NCBI GenBank assembly: GCA_965223305.1
Contig: CBDCWT010000047.1
Span: forward strand, 1 to 64,000
DNA: 64,000 nt
From: CBDCWT01 sp965223305
GTDB taxonomy: Bacteria > Planctomycetota > Planctomycetia > Pirellulales > Pirellulaceae
Direction: 5' to 3'
Positions 58,349 through 64,000 of this stretch are shown here, in pieces. The stretch's first letter is position 1. The number at the start of each line of letters is the position of its first letter. The position numbers were made by a program, and so were the translations under genes. The notes beneath the pieces are model-generated. The model saw only the letters and a list, made by a program, of their open reading frames with translations. It was not told where the DNA came from and made no database searches.

Positions 58349-58762
58349 TTTGATGTTGCTCGCTACGACAAGACTCTGTTTTCGGCTCGACCGACACGGG
58401 CGCTAGAGACTCCCTTACGCATTGTAACATCAGTAACTCGTAGCGACGGAAGACGTCAACTCATCACCGTGGTTACAACGAAATACTCACGCAACTTTCT
58501 CTCGCTATCCTTTCGTCCCTCACATTCGCACCAAGGTCACCTACTCCTGAGAAGAACCACTTCCTGAGCGTTTCATCTCTCTCGTAATCGCACTCCCCGC
58601 TTGGCGAAACCGATTAACCCGATTGCACGGGACAACACAGTTGTGGCACGAACACTGCGGGCTCGCTCGTGAGAAAGCGTCCAGACATGGACGGCCTCGC
58701 GCCTTGACCGATCGAGGCCATGGTCGAGCCTCGTTCGTGCACGCTGCTCGGTTCGCCGGCGG
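58349..58762. other. Intergenic gap inside the polysaccharide locus
   Basis: A 414-base gap separates the wbpE-like and wbpI-like genes, unusually long for this tightly packed run. I find no gene with a ribosome site, no copy of the palindromic element and no clear terminator. It may hold an internal promoter for the leftward genes from wbpI on, but I cannot point to good hexamers. Confidence 0.5.
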
Positions 58763-59923
58763 CTACTGCCGAGCTAGACTGCCCACCGCGTTTCTCTGCA
58801 AGAATTGCTCGACCGTGTTGGCCACGTAGACGATTTGTTCGCTGGTCAACTCAGGATGGATTGGCAGAGCGAGCGTCTCAGCAGCCGCCTGTGTCGCGTT
58901 CGGCAGGTCATCATCCCGGTAGCCGAGGTAGGAGAAGCATTCTTGTGAGTGGAGGCTGCGCGGGTAGTACACCTCGCTGCCGACGAAGTTGTCTCGCAGG
59001 TAACTCCGCAAGTCGTCGCGTGCCTCGACTCGAACGACGTATTGATTGAATATATGGCGTTGGGTGACGATCTGCGGCAAGCCGATCAACCCTTGTTCCA
59101 CAAGGCCGCTTTCCCGAAACAGCTGGTCGTAGAGTCGGGCATTTTCCTGGCGGCGTTCCGTCCAGCGGTCCAGGTACTTTGCCTTGACGTTAACGACCGC
59201 TGCTTGGATTGCGTCGAGACGGAAGTTCCCACCGATTAACCGGTGGTAGTACTTTGGTTTGGAGCCGTGGGCGCGGAGCACGCGTAGTTTCTCGGCCCGC
59301 TCCGCGTCTTGGGTGACGACCATTCCACCGTCTCCCGCCGCTCCAAGGTTCTTGGAGGGAAAGAAGCTCAAGCAACCGTAGTCTCCCATAGAACCCGCGC
59401 GGTGCTGCTCGTACTCAGCCCCGATTGCCTGGGCCGCATCCTCGATAACGACCAGTCCTCTCTCCTTAGCGATCGCCATCACGGGGCCCATATCTGCCAT
59501 CTGTCCGAATAGATGTACGGGAATGATGGCGCGGGTGTTGGCCGTCACACGATCCGCAATCTGATCTACGGCGATGTTGTATGAAGTCGGGCAGATGTCC
59601 ACGAATACCGGGGTGGCCCCCACCCGCGCAATCGACCCCGCAGTGGCGAAGAAAGTGTAAGGAGTTGTGATGACTTCATCCCCCGGCCCGATTCCCTCGG
59701 CCATCAGTGCGATCAGCAACGCATCGGTTCCCGACGCAACGCCGACGCCATGCGCTGTCTCACAGTATTCTGCCACCGTTCGCTCGCACTGCTCTACTTC
59801 CGGACCCAAGATAAACCGCTGGGACCTGAGCACTTCCAACACGGCTGTTTCGATCTCGTCCTGAATCGACTCGTATTGGAGCTTCAAATCTAGTAAAGCG
59901 ACACTGTTTTCCGGATTGGGCAT
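58763..59923 (-). CDS. wbpE: WbpE-like 3-amino sugar aminotransferase (DegT/DnrJ family)
   Basis: The 386-residue PLP enzyme has VALLDLKLQYESIQDEIETAVLEVLRSQRFILGPEV, VASGTDALLIALMAEGIGPGDEVITTPYTFFATAGSI, IIPVHLFGQMADM, IEDAAQAIGA, and SFFPSKNLGAAGDGGMV with the PLP lysine. This matches the WbpE/WlbC group, which transaminates UDP-3-keto-GlcNAcA. The oxidoreductase (60656) and N-acetyltransferase (60072) genes needed before and after this step are adjacent. Unlike the protein at 42262-44703 it is a single module of normal length. Confidence 0.92.
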   Translation of the reverse strand: MPNPENSVALLDLKLQYESIQDEIETAVLEVLRSQRFILGPEVEQCERTVAEYCETAHGVGVASGTDALLIALMAEGIGPGDEVITTPYTFFATAGSIARVGATPVFVDICPTSYNIAVDQIADRVTANTRAIIPVHLFGQMADMGPVMAIAKERGLVVIEDAAQAIGAEYEQHRAGSMGDYGCLSFFPSKNLGAAGDGGMVVTQDAERAEKLRVLRAHGSKPKYYHRLIGGNFRLDAIQAAVVNVKAKYLDRWTERRQENARLYDQLFRESGLVEQGLIGLPQIVTQRHIFNQYVVRVEARDDLRSYLRDNFVGSEVYYPRSLHSQECFSYLGYRDDDLPNATQAAAETLALPIHPELTSEQIVYVANTVEQFLQRNAVGSLARQ

Positions 59924-60071
59924 GGGAGTTGGACCTGGACTGAAGATAGATAGTTGTACGACAGATAGCTAATAGACAGTTGTATGGCAAGCAAACGAAA
60001 GAAGGAGTTGCCGTCAGCCGAGTTGGCGGACCGCCCGGCCCATCCGATGCATGAAACGCGGGTATTCCCTC

Positions 60072-60656
60072 CTAGCTTTCGCGTTCAACACAACTAGCGG
60101 ATCGCTTCACGTATACTTGTCCCGTCTCGGGACAGACGGCGCGATCGTCACCAAATTCTAATGTAACTCCCGCCTCGCTGACCCATCCTGCGATCCGTCC
60201 AGGAACGCCGATGACCAGTGCATAGTTAGGCACGTCCTTCGTCACGACCGCACCAGCTGCTACGAACGCCCATGCTCCGATCGTCACTCCACAGACGACC
60301 GTGGCGTTGGCCCCGATCGACGCGCCATGTTTGACCCGAGTGGCGTGATAGTCATCGCTGGTATTGCGAGGGTAAGCGCAGCGGGGTGTCAGCACGTTGG
60401 TGAAGACCATGCTCGGGCCGCAGAAAACGTAGTCTTCCAGAGTTACGCCTTCATAGAGCGACACGTTATTCTGGATCTTGACATGGTTGCCAACGTCGAC
60501 GTTATTCGCCACGAAGACATTCTGTCCGAGGCTGCAACCGGTCCCAATCTTGGCGCGGGACATGACATGCGAAAAGTGCCAGATCTTGGTGCCGTCACCA
60601 ATTTCCGCTCCTTCATCCACTACCGCGGTGGGATCAATGTAGCTGCCCATTCGCAT
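60072..60656 (-). CDS. wbpD: WbpD/WlbB-like UDP-amino-sugar N-acetyltransferase
   Basis: The 194-residue left-handed beta-helix protein has hexapeptide repeats (IDPTAVVDEGAEIGDGTKIWHFSHVMSRAKIGTGCSLGQNVFVANNVDVGNHVKIQNNVSLYEGVTLED). VFCGPSMVFTNVLTPR and ATVVCGVTIGAWAFVAAGAVVTKDVPNYALVIGVPGRIAGWVSE follow. It acetylates the 3-amino group of UDP-GlcNAc3NA with acetyl-CoA. The start codon ATG overlaps the upstream wlbA stop (TAATG), implying coupled translation. The C-terminal tail with Cys (VCPETGQVYVKRSASC) is a common extension. Confidence 0.93.
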   Translation of the reverse strand: MRMGSYIDPTAVVDEGAEIGDGTKIWHFSHVMSRAKIGTGCSLGQNVFVANNVDVGNHVKIQNNVSLYEGVTLEDYVFCGPSMVFTNVLTPRCAYPRNTSDDYHATRVKHGASIGANATVVCGVTIGAWAFVAAGAVVTKDVPNYALVIGVPGRIAGWVSEAGVTLEFGDDRAVCPETGQVYVKRSASCVERES

Positions 60657-61624
60657 TACCTAACTGAAGCGTGGCTAAGAAAAGGGTGAGAGAATCCGTT
60701 GGCTGGAGCCTCCTGGCTATAGCGGATGTTGTGTACTAAGTCGATCGCGGGACGGGCGTCCTCGATCCCAAAGCCGCCGCCGTCGAGGATGTCGCGATAG
60801 ACTTCCGTATGGAGGTCGGTAAATTGTGCGGAGAGATCGAGTTCTTCACCGTCGATCTTCATGGAACGGTAGGCGTATCCGCCTTGCGCCTTGACTTGAT
60901 CTGGCAGATCGTCGGCGTCGACGGAAAGAAACCAACGAACTCGAGCCCGTTCGAGCTCCATGTAGCCGGAGACTTTTTGCGGGGTCTTCTGGTGAACCAG
61001 ACTGCGCTCAGCCGGACCGAACAGCCACAGCAGCAGATCAAAGAAGTGAACCCCAATGTTCATGATCAAGCCGCCGGACTTCTCGGTCGAACCTTTCCAC
61101 GAGCGATGATACCAGCTGCCGCGGCGGGTGACGTACGTCAGATCGATTTCGCGTCGGTCTGAGTCCAGCTGTGTGTCCAGCTCCCGTTTGAGTTGTTGGA
61201 CGGCCGGATGCAATCGCAACTGCAGCACGCAGTAAACTCGCCGTCGATATTCCTGCTCCAACTCCCGCATTTGATCGAGGTTCCAAGGATTGATCACCAG
61301 CGGCTTTTCGCAAATCGCATGTGCCTGGACACGGAGCGCCTGCCTGACGTGAGCGTCATGCAGATAATTCGGCGTGCAAATGCTCACGTAGTCCACTGAT
61401 TCCGTATCGTCCTGACGGCGTCGTTTTTCCAAGTAGCGATCGAAGCGTTCGATTTCCGTGAAGAAACGAGTTGCTGGGAAGTAGCTATCCAGGATGCCGA
61501 CAGAGTCGTGGGGGTCGATGGCGGCGACCAGCTCGTTGTCTGTTTCATAGATCGCCTTGAGATGCTTTGGTGCGATAAAACCCGCCACGCCGATAATCGC
61601 GAACTTCTTGGACTCTGCACACAT
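60656..61624 (-). CDS. wlbA: WbpB/WlbA-like UDP-GlcNAc-uronate 3-dehydrogenase
   Basis: From ATG 61622-61624 (AAGGAA upstream) the product is 322 residues; a TTG at 61645 is less likely. It is a Gfo/Idh/MocA-family protein of the WlbA type: KFAIIGVAGFIAPKHLKAIYETDNELVAAIDPHDSVGILDSYFP, ERFDRYLEKRR, VSICTPNYLHDAHVRQALRV, AICEKPLVINPWNL and GGLIMNIGVHFFDLLLWLFG are near-signature. It oxidises C3 of UDP-GlcNAcA with NAD, the first dedicated step toward UDP-ManNAc(3NAc)A. The UDP-GlcNAc 6-dehydrogenase (WbpA) that makes its substrate is not in the window. Confidence 0.92.
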   Translation of the reverse strand: MCAESKKFAIIGVAGFIAPKHLKAIYETDNELVAAIDPHDSVGILDSYFPATRFFTEIERFDRYLEKRRRQDDTESVDYVSICTPNYLHDAHVRQALRVQAHAICEKPLVINPWNLDQMRELEQEYRRRVYCVLQLRLHPAVQQLKRELDTQLDSDRREIDLTYVTRRGSWYHRSWKGSTEKSGGLIMNIGVHFFDLLLWLFGPAERSLVHQKTPQKVSGYMELERARVRWFLSVDADDLPDQVKAQGGYAYRSMKIDGEELDLSAQFTDLHTEVYRDILDGGGFGIEDARPAIDLVHNIRYSQEAPANGFSHPFLSHASVR

Positions 61625-61678
61625 TCGCAGTAATTTCCTTCTCAAGAGTGACTCTAGCCGTTACAGCGGACCGCAAAT

Positions 61679-63643
61679 CTACGACGGCAATACTTCACGC
61701 TCTGCATCTGCATAGTGCTTGGCTTTAGAAGACTGCGGGAAGAACCGTACGACCTCACGTAGCTTCAGTCGAAGATCGTTTTCGGCTCCGTCACAAAGTG
61801 CTTCGAGCTCAGCGATGTCTTGATTGACGTCGCGTAAGTCATGTGGATCCTGGAAGACGGCACGCAACTTGGAGTGGCTTGTTTCCAGCGTTCGCTCTTC
61901 GTCGAAAGCTAGCTCCTCGTTGAGCTTCTCACCCGGACGCACGCCCGTAAAGACAATCTCGATCGCTTCTTCCGGCAGCCCGGAGAGGCGGATCAGGTCG
62001 CGAGCCAAATCGACGATCCTGACCGGATCTCCCATCTCGAGCAGGAACACTTCTCCTCCCCGTCCCATGGCTGCAGCTTGAAGAACGAGCCGGGAGGCCT
62101 CCGGAATGGTCATGAAGAACCGTTCCATATCGGGATCGGTGATCGTGATCGGTCCACCGCGTCGGATTTGCTCTTGGAACAACGGTACGACACTGCCGGT
62201 GGATCCCAGGACGTTACCAAAGCGAACGGCAACGAAGCGAGTTGCGGATTCGTTGCTCAGTGCGTGGATGTATCTCTCGGCGATCTGTTTGGTCGCGCCC
62301 ATGACACTGGTCGGCCTTACCGCTTTGTCGGTGGAAACCAGCACAAAGCTGGCCACGCCGTGCGCGTCGGCCGCGTCGGCGACGACCTTCGTGCCGATGA
62401 CGTTGTTCTTTACAGACTCTCCCACGTTTGCTTCCATTAAAGGCACGTGTTTATGCGCCGCAGCATGGAACACGACGTGAGGGCGATGTTGCTCGAACAA
62501 CTGATTGATGCGCGTCCGATCACGGACATCCGCGATGGCCACATGCAGTTTTGTCTCGTCGCCTACGAGCTGGACCAGTTCGTTGTGAATCGAGAAAATA
62601 CGGTTCTCGCCGCGTCCCAGCAGCACCAGCGATTGCGGAGAGAACTGCACCAGCAGGCGGCAGATTTCGGAACCGATGCTACCACCAGCCCCGGTGACCA
62701 TCACGGTCCGTCCCTGCACGAGGTGGCGAATCGCAGCAGTGTCCAGCTCTGCAGAATCGCGTCGCAGCAGATCTTCGATGGCAACGTTTCGCACAGGGAG
62801 GAACTTGTCTCCGTGCAGCCGATCCTCGAACCGCGGAACAATTTTCAGTTTTAGGCCCTGATACTTGCAGACGTCCATCAGCTGACGGAGCTCTCTGCCG
62901 TGCAATCGGCCGGCAGTGACCAGCACGTCAGTCACGCCGTACGCCGCAGCAACACGAGCGATGTCTTTGACATGTCCAAGTATTGGAATTCGCCCCAGCC
63001 GTCCTACTCGATCGCTGTCGCTGGTACAAAGTAGCCCGCGGACACGGAACGGCACGCGGCCGTAGGATTGAATCTGATGTGCCAGAAAGACGGCTTCGTC
63101 ATCGGTGCCGACGAGGATGGCGCTGCGATAACCGCTGGCATTCATCGCCGGCCAGACGCATTCCCGGAACAGCCGCCATGTTGAACGAAGGGAGCCGATT
63201 GCTACGAGGCAGATCGTTGCGTCCAGGATCAGCACCGAGCGGGGAATGACTCCCCCATAGCCGAACCGGCCGAAAGCCGCGATGCAGACAAGACAGAAGA
63301 AACAGGTCCTTGCTAAGGCTACGAGGTCACCAAAAGTCACATACCGCCACCAGCCGTGAAGCTGACCAGTGACTCCAAAAATGGCGAGCTTGAAGGCGAG
63401 AACCCAGGGGAGGCTATGCCAAAAGACCGTCGCCAGCTGCGGCTCGAGGTTGAATTCATGTCGTAGCTGGTAGGCTGCCCAATAGGCCAGGGAGAACAAG
63501 ACCACATGTGCCGCTCCCAGCAGCCAGACACGCCGAGTTACCAGCGCCGCTTTGAATTGCCGCCAGGCGATCTGCGGCCGCACTCCCTGGCTTAGCTCGT
63601 TGTCCATATCCGACAAGGAAACGCTGTTGATGTTAATCGTCAT
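61679..63643 (-). CDS. wbpM: WbpM/PglF-type membrane nucleotide-sugar 4,6-dehydratase
   Basis: The 654-residue protein has four N-terminal membrane segments (residues ~38-150: VWLLGAAHVVLFSLAYWAAY, LPWVLAFKLAIFGV and others). A CoA-binding-like middle domain follows (SAILVGTDDEAVFLAHQI). A C-terminal SDR dehydratase domain has VMVTGAGGSIGSEICRLLVQFSP, VFHAAAHKHVPLMEANV, SVMGATKQIAE (Met-x3-Lys in place of Tyr-x3-Lys) and FFMTIPEASRLVLQAA. It converts UDP-GlcNAc to UDP-4-keto-6-deoxy-GlcNAc, the substrate expected for the fused aminotransferase at 42262-44703. It is first of the visible leftward run, 79 bases after the EpsI-like gene. Confidence 0.94.
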   Translation of the reverse strand: MTININSVSLSDMDNELSQGVRPQIAWRQFKAALVTRRVWLLGAAHVVLFSLAYWAAYQLRHEFNLEPQLATVFWHSLPWVLAFKLAIFGVTGQLHGWWRYVTFGDLVALARTCFFCLVCIAAFGRFGYGGVIPRSVLILDATICLVAIGSLRSTWRLFRECVWPAMNASGYRSAILVGTDDEAVFLAHQIQSYGRVPFRVRGLLCTSDSDRVGRLGRIPILGHVKDIARVAAAYGVTDVLVTAGRLHGRELRQLMDVCKYQGLKLKIVPRFEDRLHGDKFLPVRNVAIEDLLRRDSAELDTAAIRHLVQGRTVMVTGAGGSIGSEICRLLVQFSPQSLVLLGRGENRIFSIHNELVQLVGDETKLHVAIADVRDRTRINQLFEQHRPHVVFHAAAHKHVPLMEANVGESVKNNVIGTKVVADAADAHGVASFVLVSTDKAVRPTSVMGATKQIAERYIHALSNESATRFVAVRFGNVLGSTGSVVPLFQEQIRRGGPITITDPDMERFFMTIPEASRLVLQAAAMGRGGEVFLLEMGDPVRIVDLARDLIRLSGLPEEAIEIVFTGVRPGEKLNEELAFDEERTLETSHSKLRAVFQDPHDLRDVNQDIAELEALCDGAENDLRLKLREVVRFFPQSSKAKHYADAEREVLPS

Positions 63644-63722
63644 AGGATTGTGACCGGCCTCTTAGCTGTGCTTCAGTCGTGGTAGTAGTCCCGTACACTT
63701 CCTATCAGGCATCCCGCGCTGA

Positions 63723-64000
63723 CTAGCTACTGCTGTTCATCCATGAGAAGATCTGCTTGGCAACTTCCTGCAATTGGTTTTCGGAACGCTTGCCCATTCG
63801 CGGCGACTCGAGCATGACTTTGACGAGCGGCGGCCATTCGCGATTGCCCCAACACACCTCTCGTCGCAGCATCCGGTGCCTAACTCGGTCGAAGAAAAAC
63901 CGGTCGCCCATTTGGAACCAATAGAGCACCATGGTCTGACGACCGTCCCGCTCGAAGGTCAACAGCTTTGCGGGGAACGTCTGGCCCTCTGCTTCGATCA
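63723..64000 (-). CDS. C-terminal part of a probable EpsI-like (exosortase-associated) protein, 5' end outside window
   Basis: The leftward frame is open from the right edge and stops at 63723, giving the last ~92 residues. IEAEGQTFPAKLLTFERDGRQTMVLYWFQMGDRFF is followed by PLVKVMLESPRM and a final amphipathic helix (NQLQEVAKQIFSWM). The VLYWFQ segment and the P-x-VKV strand recall the EpsI/DUF3485 domain that accompanies exosortases in EPS loci. Only the tail is visible, so the assignment is tentative. If right, an exosortase gene should lie just beyond the right edge. Its spacing to wbpM fits a shared operon. Confidence 0.5.
   Translation of the reverse strand, partial: IEAEGQTFPAKLLTFERDGRQTMVLYWFQMGDRFFFDRVRHRMLRREVCWGNREWPPLVKVMLESPRMGKRSENQLQEVAKQIFSWMNSSS

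Noticed and set aside
58136..58567. Rightward 143-codon frame in the wbpI/wbpE gap
   Set aside because: Its first half is antisense to wbpI and the rest has no recognisable features or ribosome site.

Overview
The window looks like a chromosome segment of a planctomycete, probably of the Pirellulales. The evidence is the small basic protein typical of the Planctomycetes-Verrucomicrobia-Chlamydiae group (2791-3033), a giant SdrD B-like surface protein whose N-terminus carries the 'FExxEPRRMLAAD' motif, a secreted sulfatase, a 3-keto-disaccharide hydrolase-domain protein and many orphan secreted proteins. Gene density is moderate, GC content is fairly high, and intergenic regions are rich in repeats. 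I see no rRNA, tRNA, CRISPR array, prophage or intact transposase gene.

Layout. Positions 1-9000 hold a VWA-domain protein cut by the window edge, a secreted orphan, the small basic protein, a complete LarA-type nickel-pincer racemase homologue, a GAF-HD-GYP protein with a small partner, and a coupled pair of YgfZ and a degenerate LarA-like protein. Positions 9000-21300 are mostly cell-surface or secreted: a Cys/Gly repeat protein with a clear terminator, a DUF1598-like protein, a WD40 protein, a giant multi-domain adhesin-like protein (frameshifted, with a 744-bp internal duplication), a triple-domain penicillin-recognising enzyme (class A beta-lactamase-like, peptidoglycan-binding, S11 carboxypeptidase) and a ribbon-helix-helix regulator. 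Positions 21300-28100 hold an NHL protein, a DUF1080 protein, a sulfatase, a HesB-like protein, methylmalonyl-CoA epimerase and MeaB. Positions 28179-37222 form one leftward operon-like run: iron-dependent alcohol dehydrogenase, TIM-barrel isomerase, Gfo/Idh oxidoreductase, methylmalonyl-CoA mutase, and propionyl-CoA carboxylase beta and alpha. With mce and meaB this completes propionyl-CoA to succinyl-CoA.

Positions 42262-64000 are a leftward surface-polysaccharide locus. It encodes a WbpM-type 4,6-dehydratase, a WbpB/E/D/I set for UDP-ManNAc(3NAc)A, a FnlA/B/C set for UDP-L-FucNAc with a WbuB-like transferase, four further glycosyltransferases, a Wzy/WaaL-like ligase or polymerase, two PglC-like phosphoglycosyl transferases and an unusual 813-aa protein made of two fused DegT-type aminotransferases. 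A 1462-aa membrane-anchored TPR protein lies on its downstream side, and a probable EpsI-like (exosortase-associated) gene enters from the right edge.

The most interesting unnamed structure is a family of six non-coding ~174-bp elements (2116, 21636, 23111, 26742, 27914, 41950) plus one remnant (45451). Each is a long imperfect palindrome with terminal inverted repeats CCCGRATTATTCATGA, and each is flanked by a 4-bp direct repeat fitting YTAR. They behave like MITEs, and one sits in a locally duplicated repeat whose other copy preserves a near-empty site. Two genes (the adhesin and fnlC) are each broken by one apparent extra C, which may be real or an assembly error.
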